64,000 nt of DNA. Origin: Kangiella spongicola. GTDB taxonomy: Bacteria > Pseudomonadota > Gammaproteobacteria > Enterobacterales > Kangiellaceae. Positions 9,697-18,521 of the stretch are shown one piece after another (the stretch's first letter is position 1; the number at the start of each line of letters is the position of its first letter). The position numbers and the translations under genes are program-made. The stretch lies in the NCBI RefSeq assembly GCF_003194565.2, contig NZ_QICH01000001.1:558001-622000 (forward strand), written 5' to 3'. Below the pieces are notes generated by a model. It saw nothing but the letters and a program-made list of their open reading frames with translations, did no database searches and had not been told where the DNA came from.

Positions 9697-10203
9697 ATGA
9701 AATTATTACTATCACTATTAGTCGCTATTCCTTTAGTCGCATGCAATAACCAAGCGACGACCGCGAAAGAAGCGCACACTAAAAGTGGCTTTAAAAGCCC
9801 GGGGAAACCATCGATGAAGGTCGATATGGACTATCAAATCTCTAAAGAGCGCGTGGCAGTGGGCGAAACGGTTGATATTCAATTCAACTTCAAAGGCCAA
9901 GCTAAACCGAGCAGCACAAAGTTAAAAGCCAGTAAACAGCTGGTACTGCATGGCGATAATACCATTAAGATGCAAAAATCAGGCAGCCAGCAGCCACATA
10001 AGTTTAGTGTTACGCCAATGACTGAAGGCATCCACTTAGTAACAATAATTGCTGAAGATATACAGCAGTCACATCAAAAGCCTTTTGCCATAAGAATCAT
10101 TGCGGGTGACAAGCCTATTGAAGACTACTTGCAGCAAAATGGTCAGCTTCAGATTGATGAGAATGGTGAAAAAATCATCTCGATGCCAGCTGAAGAACGC
10201 TAG
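9697..10203 (+). CDS. Small lipoprotein of unknown function
   Basis: 168 residues with lipobox LVAC (Cys16). The mature part looks all-beta: segments such as VAVGETVDIQFNFKG, HKFSVTPMTEGIHLVTIIAE and KPFAIRIIAGD recall an Ig-like or filamin-like fold. It starts 19 bp after the second metalloprotease lipoprotein and ends at a terminator, so it is very likely the last gene of that unit. It could be a partner or inhibitor of the proteases, but the sequence gives no direct evidence of this. Confidence 0.65.
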   Translation: MKLLLSLLVAIPLVACNNQATTAKEAHTKSGFKSPGKPSMKVDMDYQISKERVAVGETVDIQFNFKGQAKPSSTKLKASKQLVLHGDNTIKMQKSGSQQPHKFSVTPMTEGIHLVTIIAEDIQQSHQKPFAIRIIAGDKPIEDYLQQNGQLQIDENGEKIISMPAEER

Positions 10204-10215
10204 ATCCAAACCATC

Positions 10216-10242
10216 AAAAAAGCCGCTTTATGCGGCTTTTTT
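10216..10242. terminator. Bidirectional intrinsic terminator
   Basis: Inverted repeat AAAAAAGCCGC / GCGGCTTTTTT with a 5-nt loop. It lies between the lipoprotein gene (+) and nudE (-), which are convergent. Confidence 0.85.
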
Positions 10243-10264
10243 ATTAGGCACAAACTTTTATGAA

Positions 10265-10813
10265 TTATTTCTTTGCCAAATAGCGCTGTAACAAGTAGAT
10301 TGCGGCAATACTCCGTGCTTCGCTAAACTCTTCTACGTCTAATAGCTTATCGATGTCTGAAAGCTTCCATGGAACCACTTCTATGGGCTCTGGCTCATCG
10401 CCTTCTAACTTACTCTCAAACAAGTCTTCAGCGACCACCAGGTGCATTTCATGGCTTAAATACCCCGGTGCCAATGTAATTTTTTTAAGCTCCGAAAGTG
10501 ACTTCGCCGCATAACCCGCTTCTTCTTGTAACTCACGGTTTGCCGCCTCTAATGCAGACTCGCCAGGATCGATCAGCCCCTTAGGAAACGCTAGTTCATA
10601 ACGCTCAAGCCCCGCCGCATACTCTTTTATTAGCAGCATGGTCTCAGAATCAAGCATAGGGATAATCATGACAGCGCCATGCTTTCCAGCCTTTAAACGT
10701 TCATAAATCCGAAAAACACCATTCGAAAACTCTAACTCTAGCTCTTCAACGGCAAAGATTCGGGTTTGCGCTATGACTTTTTGGTTTTTGATTTTCGGTG
10801 TTTTTGATGTCAT
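10265..10813 (-). CDS. nudE: ADP compounds hydrolase NudE (Nudix)
   Basis: 182 residues. Complete Nudix box GX5EX7REXXEEXG, seen as GLIDPGESALEAANRELQEE. NudE hydrolyses ADP-ribose, Ap3A and NADH. It is the last gene of the minus-strand block that begins with gspC, directly after yrfG; nudE and yrfG are neighbours in many gammaproteobacteria, which supports NudE over other Nudix hydrolases. Ends at the terminator shared with the opposite strand. Confidence 0.88.
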   Translation of the reverse strand: MTSKTPKIKNQKVIAQTRIFAVEELELEFSNGVFRIYERLKAGKHGAVMIIPMLDSETMLLIKEYAAGLERYELAFPKGLIDPGESALEAANRELQEEAGYAAKSLSELKKITLAPGYLSHEMHLVVAEDLFESKLEGDEPEPIEVVPWKLSDIDKLLDVEEFSEARSIAAIYLLQRYLAKK

Positions 10814-10873
10814 TTCTTGTCTCTATAAATTCAATTGCTGAGCGATTTTATGTCTTAACTTCAAACCACAGCC

Positions 10874-11557
10874 TTACTCAAAGTTTTCAAGCAGCTCGTC
10901 TAAGTAATTTATGCTCGGTAACTCTTTGTATGTTTTTGGCGGCAGGCTTGAATCGGGCTGTTCAATAATAGCGATATGTTTAACACCTGAATGTTGCGCT
11001 TGCATTAAGATTGACTCTGTATCATCTATAAACAAGCACTTTGACAAGGGTATTGCCATATCTTCTTCTAGCTGTGACCAAAACGAAGGCGACTCTTTCG
11101 GCTGATGAAACTGATGAGAGGTGTATAATTTATCGAAATACTGCTCGATGCGCGTCTGCTCTAATTTAACACGCAATGTTTCTGGGTGAGCATTCGTAAC
11201 TAAATAAACATCTTTGCTACTCGCATGAATCTTTTCTAGAAACTCAAGGGTTCCAGGTCTAACGCTTACTTGATGAGCAAGCTTGGTTTTGTGCTCGATT
11301 ATGTCAAAGCCTAACTTCTCTGCCCAAAAGTCCGTGCAATACCAATTTAGGGTACCGCTATAGTCTTTGTAGCACCGGCCTAAAAACTCTAATGACTCTT
11401 CAAGTGTCATGCCTTTATTTTTCGCATAGACGCTGGGTACTTCAGTCTTCCAGAAGCGGTTATCAAAGGACAAATCCAGCAAAGTACCATCCATATCTAA
11501 TAAGATAGCGTCGATGGACTTCCAATCGCTTTGACTTAAGGTAGCTTTCCGCGCCAT
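10874..11557 (-). CDS. yrfG: HAD-family GMP/IMP nucleotidase (YrfG-like)
   Basis: 227 residues. HAD motif I is LLDMDGTLLD near residue 20 with nucleophile and acid Asp residues; motif II is VTNAHP; motif III Lys is in HQPKESPSFW; motif IV is FIDDTESIL. The length and the FWKTEVPSVYA region match YrfG, which dephosphorylates GMP and IMP in E. coli. Its start overlaps the end of gspN by 22 bp, so it is translated from the gsp transcript. Neighbour nudE confirms the context. Confidence 0.85.
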   Translation of the reverse strand: MARKATLSQSDWKSIDAILLDMDGTLLDLSFDNRFWKTEVPSVYAKNKGMTLEESLEFLGRCYKDYSGTLNWYCTDFWAEKLGFDIIEHKTKLAHQVSVRPGTLEFLEKIHASSKDVYLVTNAHPETLRVKLEQTRIEQYFDKLYTSHQFHQPKESPSFWSQLEEDMAIPLSKCLFIDDTESILMQAQHSGVKHIAIIEQPDSSLPPKTYKELPSINYLDELLENFE

Positions 11558-12288
11558 TCTAAATAAATCCTATCGCCTTGAGTTCGCCCCCAGCGTGTTA
11601 ACCAAGTCTTGAGATTTGATGGTAACGCTGAGGTAGTGTGTAACTGCATGCTAAAGCTTTTATCCAGCGAAAGCTCGATAAATCCTTTAAGGTCCAAAAC
11701 GCCCTGATTATCGACAATCGTTAACCTCAATGTATTAATCGATTCCGCTAGCTTGCTCAAGTTAAAGTTTATTGTACCGAGCTCTAAATTATTATTCGGG
11801 TATTCGATAATAGCATTTCGCCAGCTTCCAGCACCTTCTAAAGCCAGAAATTCATTATTTGCAATATGCGCAATATTGATAGTGCCACTAACCTGGCCTT
11901 TAGCACCATCGATTGCTACGTTGAAGTTTTCTGGGATAAAAGAAGCGTCGATATCAAATACGATATCACGTAACTCAAAATCATTATTAGCTAAGTTAAG
12001 ATTTGCAGATAGTTGAACTTGATGATCGTCTACCTCTAAGTTTGAGCTCAATGAACCAAGGAGCAATGCCAAGGGATTTGTATCAAGCTTTACCTGCTCT
12101 AAGTGATATTGACGATAGCCCACACTGTTAGCTTCGAATGCCCAGATGGTGCCTTCCACCCCAGTAAAACTCACACCAGGAACAATGTCACTAATGAATG
12201 GCGTTGCTACTCTCGCCGGTGCAAGCGCGATTAATAAAACAATAAACAGCACGAGGGCTAATACAGCCCCCAAAACAATTTTCTTCAT
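11536..12288 (-). CDS. gspN: Type II secretion system protein N
   Basis: 250 residues. One N-terminal membrane helix (about 5-26) and a beta-rich periplasmic domain with PGVSFTGVEGTIWAFEA, typical of GspN, followed by repeated short strands. GspN is an accessory inner-membrane component that is often absent from other T2SS operons; its exact role in the machine is unclear. It is the last gsp gene here, and yrfG overlaps its end. Confidence 0.85.
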   Translation of the reverse strand: MKKIVLGAVLALVLFIVLLIALAPARVATPFISDIVPGVSFTGVEGTIWAFEANSVGYRQYHLEQVKLDTNPLALLLGSLSSNLEVDDHQVQLSANLNLANNDFELRDIVFDIDASFIPENFNVAIDGAKGQVSGTINIAHIANNEFLALEGAGSWRNAIIEYPNNNLELGTINFNLSKLAESINTLRLTIVDNQGVLDLKGFIELSLDKSFSMQLHTTSALPSNLKTWLTRWGRTQGDRIYLEWRGKLP

Positions 12289-12305
12289 GACGAGTTACAC
12301 TATCA

Positions 12306-12785
12306 CTATGATGGCTTAATAAATTTAATCGAAGCATCTACCATTCCAATAGTATCAGTGTCGGACACTCTCAACGTATCCACCACAAGTCCCTGATCCT
12401 GCTCAAGCGAACCAACCCACCTCAGCACTTGGTCAAACTCAACATCATCAAGTCTTACCTGAATTTCTTCATCACGCTTTCTTTCTTCAATTCGAGAAAA
12501 CCTCAAGCCGTAACGCTTACTGCTTGTGGTAATTAGTTGGTTGAGTGACTGGCGAGATACTTGCTGACCACCTGAACGTGATTGCAATGCTCTGACTTTG
12601 CTGGTTATTTCAGGTAAGTCTCGCTTCGCTAAAGTGACATTTTCGTTAAGTTGGTGTATGTGTTTTTTAACCGGCATCACCACAGCTATAAACACGATAA
12701 GCAAAACCATCATAACACCTAGGATTAGCACCATATTTCTTTCGCGGACGTTGAGTCCTGTGTACCACTGTTTGATAGAATCCAT
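12306..12785 (-). CDS. gspM: Type II secretion system protein M
   Basis: 159 residues from the ATG at 12785. A longer frame to 12818 exists, but the chosen ATG overlaps the gspL stop as TAATG, which indicates coupled translation. Short cytoplasmic N terminus (IKQWYTGLNVRERNMV), one membrane helix (about residues 17-40), then a periplasmic ferredoxin-like domain. GspM forms the inner-membrane platform together with GspL, GspF and GspC. Confidence 0.88.
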   Translation of the reverse strand: MDSIKQWYTGLNVRERNMVLILGVMMVLLIVFIAVVMPVKKHIHQLNENVTLAKRDLPEITSKVRALQSRSGGQQVSRQSLNQLITTSSKRYGLRFSRIEERKRDEEIQVRLDDVEFDQVLRWVGSLEQDQGLVVDTLRVSDTDTIGMVDASIKFIKPS

Positions 12786-14005
12786 TACTTGGCCCCCACT
12801 GTAATTCTTGCAGTCCAAACACCACCATTTTCTGAAGCATTACGCATATCAACTTTAAGGCCAGCAGCCTCTAAGTTGCGTTGGGACTTAGTCAAAACGT
12901 CATAGCTCTCTGCTGTCACATCGAGGCTCAGCTGTCCGCGACTGGCAATATATTCGATTTGTGAAAACTTGATACTTTTTGTATCCATCGAAGTTACTGA
13001 CTGCTCCATTAAACCGGCAAAACTCACCGAACTGCCACTATCGCCACCAATAGTTCTATAGCTATTGTTTATCTGAATCACCGCTGTTGTTAGTGGTAAG
13101 CTCGGGTAAAGTTTTTTAGTCTCCGCCAAGGTTTGCTCTTCGACCACGGACAGCTGCTTGTTTAAGTGGATAATATGACTAACAGTAAAAATAATACCTA
13201 AAAGAATAAGTATAGAAGCAGCGATTGCTGGCAGCTTCCATACACCATAGTTTCTTTGGGTTTTCTTTTGCGAGGCGAACTCTTGCTGTAGTAAGTTGAT
13301 TGCCTTGTCATCAAAATTCGTCGCTAAAAATAAGAATGCATTATCGACACTGTCTTTTTGTGTCGCTAAGCCAGGAATAGTCTCTAAATCAATCTGGCTC
13401 AATTCTGTGGTATAAATTCGAAGTGCTTGTGTCACACTGAGCTCATCAGTCTGTAATTCTAATTTCAGCAGTTGCTCAACCAGACCTTGATCCGCAGACC
13501 AAAAATTATTTTGCTCTTGACGAACCAGCACCTGCTCTTCGACTAAAGCCGTCCATGCATCTTTGTAACTTGGTAAGCAAGCTGCTTCTGAGACAACATA
13601 ATCAGGTTCAATGCCTGCATCTTTTAGTAAGGCCACCAACTCGGAAAAGTAGTTCTTATCAATGACGTTCACTGCCAACCTATCTTGCTCATCGAAAGCA
13701 CCAAGAGCAAAGTGTTGACTGTCGACGCTGTCCAAGACTTGCTCTTCCAACTGATAAGGAATCGCTTTTTCTAGATGCTTACGATTTTTTGTTGGTGCCT
13801 GCACATTAAAACATTTCACACGATGTGCCGGAATCATCAGAACAATTTGCTGTTCTGTAATAACTTCCGCTAGCGTTTCGACATCTTCAAGGAGCAACTC
13901 TCCCTCTTGTTTAAAGCTTGCTTGCTTTTCACTAGATGCTAAAAGAATCCCCCATTGCAACGATTTTTCGTCGCTTGTGAACCGTATAAATAACCGTTCT
14001 TTCAT
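12785..14005 (-). CDS. gspL: Type II secretion system protein L
   Basis: 406 residues. Cytoplasmic actin-like domain (about 1-245) that recruits the ATPase GspE, one membrane helix (VWKLPAIAASILILLGIIF, about 250-270) and a periplasmic domain with a ferredoxin-like fold (about 320-406). Length is normal for GspL. Stop overlaps the gspM start by one base; 3 bp separate it from gspK. Confidence 0.9.
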   Translation of the reverse strand: MKERLFIRFTSDEKSLQWGILLASSEKQASFKQEGELLLEDVETLAEVITEQQIVLMIPAHRVKCFNVQAPTKNRKHLEKAIPYQLEEQVLDSVDSQHFALGAFDEQDRLAVNVIDKNYFSELVALLKDAGIEPDYVVSEAACLPSYKDAWTALVEEQVLVRQEQNNFWSADQGLVEQLLKLELQTDELSVTQALRIYTTELSQIDLETIPGLATQKDSVDNAFLFLATNFDDKAINLLQQEFASQKKTQRNYGVWKLPAIAASILILLGIIFTVSHIIHLNKQLSVVEEQTLAETKKLYPSLPLTTAVIQINNSYRTIGGDSGSSVSFAGLMEQSVTSMDTKSIKFSQIEYIASRGQLSLDVTAESYDVLTKSQRNLEAAGLKVDMRNASENGGVWTARITVGAK

Positions 14006-14008
14006 TAA

Positions 14009-15064
14009 TTATTCTCCAATATGGCGTGCGATCACGTGGAAGTTCGTATCGTTTTTTAACATCAATGAATGCACCACCGCAGTACCCGTATTCACTCTTG
14101 CTCGAGCGCTTAATAACAAATACTTGCTATCAAAAACTAATCGCCCTTTACCTTTCTCAGAAATTTTTCCGCTACCCAAAGCCTCGAAAAAAGAAGTCTG
14201 GTCGTAGCCATCTTCAGGCAGCTCTTCTAATGCTTGTTTAACCTGCGACAATTCAACATCCTCTAACAAAATCCAAACCAGTTCAGCATGTTCAGGCTTT
14301 ACTGTATTGACGTTTATTGTGCCTTCCGTTGTAGGTAAGACACAAATAAACTCTTTAATCGAGTCATAAATCTTCGGTGTAAAGCCCTTTACAACGACCA
14401 ATTCGCTGGTATGTGCCATCAAAGAATCAGCCGTTCGATAAGGAACCTCTAAACCTGTGTATGTATAGTCTTCGGCACCATCAATACCCGACGGTTCTTG
14501 ATCTTCATCGATCCAGTCTTTTAGCGCAGTCGCCAAAGCCTGCGGCGATACTGTTTCTTCGCCAAGGTGAGGCTCTATCAACTTGGCAAATAAATCAACA
14601 CCAGGCATGCCACTGTCGTTAGTGTCATCGAATCGTCTAGCACCACCGCTGTCATTGCCTAGATTATTACCCGAGCGTAAATTTCCACCAGTGCCCTCTT
14701 CGCCATCAGAAGGAGGCTCCATCAATACGCTATTGATATTGAAGCAGCTGTGCATATCACGAATCTGACCTTCTAGTTGCCCCAGCCCTTGTTCGATCTC
14801 AAACGAAATAGCCCCCTGGGACCAGGGTTGATTGCGATGAACTCTTTCAGCTTTACTTTCTTTAAAATAGTTACTCAGCTGATCTGTCGCAAACACCTCA
14901 GCACCGTACATATATTGATAGGCGCGAGCACCATTAATAATATTAGCGGTTCTTTGCACATGCATCTGCTGAGAATTCAATATTTGTACAGCGAGAATGC
15001 TTAATACTGAAAAAATAATCAGCACTGTGATTAAAGCAACGCCTCGATTATTCTGTAATTTCAT
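14009..15064 (-). CDS. gspK: Type II secretion minor pseudopilin K
   Basis: 351 residues, the largest pseudopilin. Prepilin-like N terminus NNRGVALITVLIIFSVLS, with cleavage after Gly. Glu at position +5 is replaced, as is usual for GspK, which caps the pseudopilus tip with GspI and GspJ. The large globular domain contains WSQGAISFEIEQGLGQLEGQ and ALKDWIDEDQEPSG, the acidic stretch of the calcium-binding region. A Gly/Asn/Asp-rich insertion (EGTGGNLRSGNNLGNDSG) lies near residues 125-145. Confidence 0.9.
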   Translation of the reverse strand: MKLQNNRGVALITVLIIFSVLSILAVQILNSQQMHVQRTANIINGARAYQYMYGAEVFATDQLSNYFKESKAERVHRNQPWSQGAISFEIEQGLGQLEGQIRDMHSCFNINSVLMEPPSDGEEGTGGNLRSGNNLGNDSGGARRFDDTNDSGMPGVDLFAKLIEPHLGEETVSPQALATALKDWIDEDQEPSGIDGAEDYTYTGLEVPYRTADSLMAHTSELVVVKGFTPKIYDSIKEFICVLPTTEGTINVNTVKPEHAELVWILLEDVELSQVKQALEELPEDGYDQTSFFEALGSGKISEKGKGRLVFDSKYLLLSARARVNTGTAVVHSLMLKNDTNFHVIARHIGE

Positions 15065-15080
15065 GACTTTACCCTAAGCA

Positions 15081-15770
15081 TCAATTTCGCCCTGCTCTTG
15101 GGTCGTTTGGCGCACCCGGCCCTTGAGGCTCTTCTGCCTCACCAGCATCATCGGCCGCCACTTCAAACTTTGGCAATGGAAATAAACGATACAACTCGCC
15201 AAAGTCTTTTAAAACAATAGTAACTTTAATAGCTTCAGGCATCGCCAAGCGCTGGTCACCGTCGACTAGCCAATCTTTTTTCCAAGTATCTTCAGTCAGA
15301 AACTCCATTTTGAACTCTTCGACTTGTGTCAAAAAGTCACGACTCATTTCTTGACCTTCACGGGCACTGTCGAGATACAACCAGTGGTGCCTCTCGATTC
15401 GGTCATCTACAAACTCGTATTTAACATGCTGTAGATTACTTCTTTTTAGCTTTGCATGATTGCGCCAGTTTGCACGAGTAAATTCAATATAGTTATTAGC
15501 CGACTGTGACTCCGCTTTCAAAAGTGGCGCGCGATCACCAAAAGAGTTGCGTCTGTCGCGCGGCACCATATGGCGAATATCGTCTTCTAGTTGCCTAAAA
15601 GCCAGCTGCACTTCTCGTAATCTCTGTATCTGCTTTTCGTTAGCGTCCGATGTTACTTGGATAAAATTAAAAACCTGTAAAGCACCCGCCAACACAACAC
15701 TGAAGATAAACAGTGCGATCAATACTTCTGTCAGCGTAAAGCCTTTCGCTTTGGTTAAAGCTTTGTTCAT
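15081..15770 (-). CDS. gspJ: Type II secretion minor pseudopilin J
   Basis: 229 residues. Prepilin peptidase site KGFTLTEVLIALFIFSVV with conserved Gly-1 and Glu+5, then a globular domain with REVQLAFRQLEDDIRHMVPR, a GspJ signature. Forms the tip complex with GspI and GspK. The last 25 residues are Gly/Pro/Asn-rich (EEPQGPGAPNDPRAGRN) and probably disordered. The start overlaps the end of gspI by 4 bp. Confidence 0.9.
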   Translation of the reverse strand: MNKALTKAKGFTLTEVLIALFIFSVVLAGALQVFNFIQVTSDANEKQIQRLREVQLAFRQLEDDIRHMVPRDRRNSFGDRAPLLKAESQSANNYIEFTRANWRNHAKLKRSNLQHVKYEFVDDRIERHHWLYLDSAREGQEMSRDFLTQVEEFKMEFLTEDTWKKDWLVDGDQRLAMPEAIKVTIVLKDFGELYRLFPLPKFEVAADDAGEAEEPQGPGAPNDPRAGRN

Positions 15771-16171
15771 CGACGCTGCCCACGTTCTTTGTCAGTTTTT
15801 TTACCAACAAATCCTGTCATGGTAAAAATGCCATCACTACCAAACTTAATGCTAAAGCTAACACGGCGCATGGTTTCTACTTCTGTGCCAACGACTTTTT
15901 GCTCCCACTCCCACTCTCGACCGGCGTATTCAGTAACGCCTTGCTTTGTGCCAACCGATGGCCACTCATCATCTAGTTCAAGTTCAGCAAAGTGATTTTG
16001 CGCCACATAGCTGGCCAAAGTTCGTTCTTTCGAATTACCTAGCGCGACCACACTTGACGAAAACAAGCCGGTTAACATCGGCGTAATAAAAATGGCTAGT
16101 ACGGCTAAAGCAATCAACAACTCCAGCAGGCTTAAGCCTTTTTCATTTTGCCCATGCTTATTCATCGTCAT
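15767..16171 (-). CDS. gspI: Type II secretion minor pseudopilin I
   Basis: 134 residues. Prepilin site KGLSLLELLIALAVLAIF and the GspI-typical KERTLASYVAQNHFAELEL segment. It is the core of the GspI-J-K tip complex. Translation may begin at Met1 or Met3 (both ATG, two codons apart); it overlaps the 3' end of gspH by 14 bp. Confidence 0.9.
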   Translation of the reverse strand: MTMNKHGQNEKGLSLLELLIALAVLAIFITPMLTGLFSSSVVALGNSKERTLASYVAQNHFAELELDDEWPSVGTKQGVTEYAGREWEWEQKVVGTEVETMRRVSFSIKFGSDGIFTMTGFVGKKTDKERGQRR

Positions 16172-16826
16172 CGTCTTCTAAATCAAGTTCCCAGTCGTGG
16201 CTATAGTGCCCCTTAATGGCACTTGAAAGTTCGAGTTCACCAACATAGTTTCCGGTTATGCGATAAAATACTGGCTCATCTCTATCAAGCCCAATGGTGG
16301 CAACAAAGTCATTCATCTCACCGCTTGATAGCATGTAAATTTGTGGCGTTCGCGAGGATGATTTTTTGTCATTCTCTTGCTCCGTCTCATCCGAACCCTT
16401 TTCGCCACCAGCTGAATCAGTCTCGTCCTCTTCCTCATTCGCCAGCAACGCCTCTTGCCCTTCTAAATTAATACTTGCCCGAAGAGGTTCTTCAAACTCA
16501 ACCTCACGCAATAGACGATGGTCTTCTAACGGCTGCCATTTACCACCGTTATATATCAAGAAAGAATAACCGTCGGACTCAACCCTAACGCCTAGCTCGA
16601 TGCCTCTAATGATGGACTCTTCTTGCGCTACTTGTAATAGCCCATAAAACTGGCGGGATTTATTTTTGAGTTTTGCTAATTCATTATCGCTTAAAGCAAT
16701 CGTCGCCACCGCTATCATTAACGCAGCAATGGCTAACGCGATAAGCACTTCAATCAGGGTAAAACCTGACTGAAGTGATTTATGAGGATTGGCTTTATTG
16801 ATTGTCGGAGTTGAAATTCGCTTCAT
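16158..16826 (-). CDS. gspH: Type II secretion minor pseudopilin H
   Basis: 222 residues from the ATG at 16826; the frame is open further upstream but this start gives a normal prepilin leader. Cleavage site QSGFTLIEVLIALAIAAL. The protein is longer than the usual 150-190 residues because of an acidic, low-complexity insertion (ANEEEDETDSAGGEKGSDE, near residues 130-155) between beta strands. The C terminus is also acidic. Overlaps gspG by 32 bp. Confidence 0.88.
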   Translation of the reverse strand: MKRISTPTINKANPHKSLQSGFTLIEVLIALAIAALMIAVATIALSDNELAKLKNKSRQFYGLLQVAQEESIIRGIELGVRVESDGYSFLIYNGGKWQPLEDHRLLREVEFEEPLRASINLEGQEALLANEEEDETDSAGGEKGSDETEQENDKKSSSRTPQIYMLSSGEMNDFVATIGLDRDEPVFYRITGNYVGELELSSAIKGHYSHDWELDLEDDDDE

Positions 16827-17280
16827 GGAGATTCCAAGTACCGATATCCTTATTTTCACCTTCGCCACCTTCACGACCATCACCACCTAAGGTATACAAA
16901 TCAAAATCACCATGACGGCCTGGGTAAATATAAATATAGTCTCTCTTCCAAGGATCTTTTGGCACAGACGTTGAGCCTAAGTAGCCCGAGCTTGGATAGT
17001 TTTGTGGGATAGGCTCGCTCGTAGGACGCTGAACCAATGCCTGTAAGCCTTGCTCAGTTGTAGGGTAATAGCCATTGTCAATTTTATAAGTTTGCAACGC
17101 AGTTTTAAGCGTACCAATATCACCTTTAAGCTTTTGAATATTTGCCTTATCTACGTTACCAATCAAGCTCAGGGTAACGAAAGTTCCCATAATCGCGACA
17201 ATCGCTAGGGCAATTAGAATCTCGGTTAAAGTAAAACCTTTAACCTTTTTCTTGATTGAATGTGTGTTTCGTCTGTTCAT
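16795..17280 (-). CDS. gspG: Type II secretion major pseudopilin G
   Basis: 161 residues from the ATG at 17280, which has a GGAG about 9 nt upstream; an ATG five codons earlier would place that GGAG inside the gene. Cleavage site VKGFTLTEILIALAIVAI. Family signature DNGYYPTTEQGLQALVQRP and the calcium-loop region DPWKRDYIYIYPG through LGGDGREGGEGENKDIGTW are present. GspG forms the pseudopilus shaft. It is longer than the usual 145 residues because of a C-terminal tail. Confidence 0.93.
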   Translation of the reverse strand: MNRRNTHSIKKKVKGFTLTEILIALAIVAIMGTFVTLSLIGNVDKANIQKLKGDIGTLKTALQTYKIDNGYYPTTEQGLQALVQRPTSEPIPQNYPSSGYLGSTSVPKDPWKRDYIYIYPGRHGDFDLYTLGGDGREGGEGENKDIGTWNLHEANFNSDNQ

Positions 17281-17297
17281 CAAATTAGTCTCCATGA

Positions 17298-18521
17298 TTA
17301 GCCTGTAATAGAGTTAGTCAGCTGGAATATTGGCAGCATCATCGCCGCAACAATAAACATCACCATACCGCCTAACGCCAAAATAATTAGTGGCCCCATA
17401 ACATTTAAAGCCACGTCAATACTGTTCTCAAACAATGTCTCCTGGTTTTCAGAGACCTGCTCTAACATTTGCTCCAACTCACCGGACGCTTCACCACTTC
17501 CGATCATGTGTATCATCATCGGTGGGAACTGACCACTTTGTTGCAGTGCCACCTTGAGGCTACCACCCTCTCGAACTTTAATGGCAGCTTCGTTAATCGC
17601 CTTTCTCATCCTCAAGTTAGATAATACCTTGCCACCAATTTTCATTGCTTCAAGTAGCGGTACACCACTCGAATGTAGAATATTTAAGGTGCTCGTAAAT
17701 TGAGCCGTGTTTAAGTTACTCGACAAGCGCCCAATAACCGGCATTTTCAAAATCGAAGAGTGCCACTTCAGGCGATTATCTTCTTTTCTAAGCCAGACTT
17801 TAATTCCAGCAAATGTCAGTACCGCCGCAATAAGAACATATAAACCATACGAAACAGTGAAGTTACTAATGCCAATTAATACTTTAGTAATACCGGGAAG
17901 CTCTTCGCCCATGTGTTGAAATTGTTCAACAACTTTAGGCACGGCAAAAACCATTAAGCCCGCAACCACACCAACCGCAACTATAATTAACACGATTGGG
18001 TAAACCATTGCTGCTGAAACTTTGCTACTGATTTTTTGGCGTCTTTCGGTGTAGTCGGCCAGTCGATTTAATACTTTATCTAAATGCCCCGCACGTTCAC
18101 CAGCAGCAACCATCGAGCGATATAACTCGTTGAATACGGCAGGAAACTCAGATAAACCATCGGCTAAGGTATGCCCTTCCATAACCTTTGCGCGCACGCC
18201 CAAGAGAATTGTTTTTACTTTAGACTTATCGGTTTGTTCGGCGACTGCTTTAAGCGACTCTTCGATAGGTAGAGCTGCCCGTACTAAGGTGGCTAACTGC
18301 CTGGTCACTAGTGCTAGTTCAGCAACACTGATTTTAGGCGCAAAAAAACTCGCAGCGCCCTTCTCGTTTTTTTTATTTGCATCGCCAATATGGTTGACGT
18401 CTAGTGGCGTCAGGTTTTTATCACGAAGTTGCTGGCGAATTTGTCGTGCCGTATCACCTTCTAATACACCTTTTTTCTGCTTGCCTTTAACATCAAGCGC
18501 AACATACTCGAACGCAGCCAT
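17298..18521 (-). CDS. gspF: Type II secretion inner-membrane platform protein F
   Basis: 407 residues, normal length. Two GspF repeats of about 120 residues, each ending in membrane helices: three segments, around 170-195, 220-245 and 375-400. Signatures include VAGERAGHLDKVLNRLADYTE and IGSGEASGELEQMLEQV. Polytopic core of the inner-membrane platform; works with the ATPase GspE. Start ATG overlaps the gspE stop (TAATG). Confidence 0.95.
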   Translation of the reverse strand: MAAFEYVALDVKGKQKKGVLEGDTARQIRQQLRDKNLTPLDVNHIGDANKKNEKGAASFFAPKISVAELALVTRQLATLVRAALPIEESLKAVAEQTDKSKVKTILLGVRAKVMEGHTLADGLSEFPAVFNELYRSMVAAGERAGHLDKVLNRLADYTERRQKISSKVSAAMVYPIVLIIVAVGVVAGLMVFAVPKVVEQFQHMGEELPGITKVLIGISNFTVSYGLYVLIAAVLTFAGIKVWLRKEDNRLKWHSSILKMPVIGRLSSNLNTAQFTSTLNILHSSGVPLLEAMKIGGKVLSNLRMRKAINEAAIKVREGGSLKVALQQSGQFPPMMIHMIGSGEASGELEQMLEQVSENQETLFENSIDVALNVMGPLIILALGGMVMFIVAAMMLPIFQLTNSITG

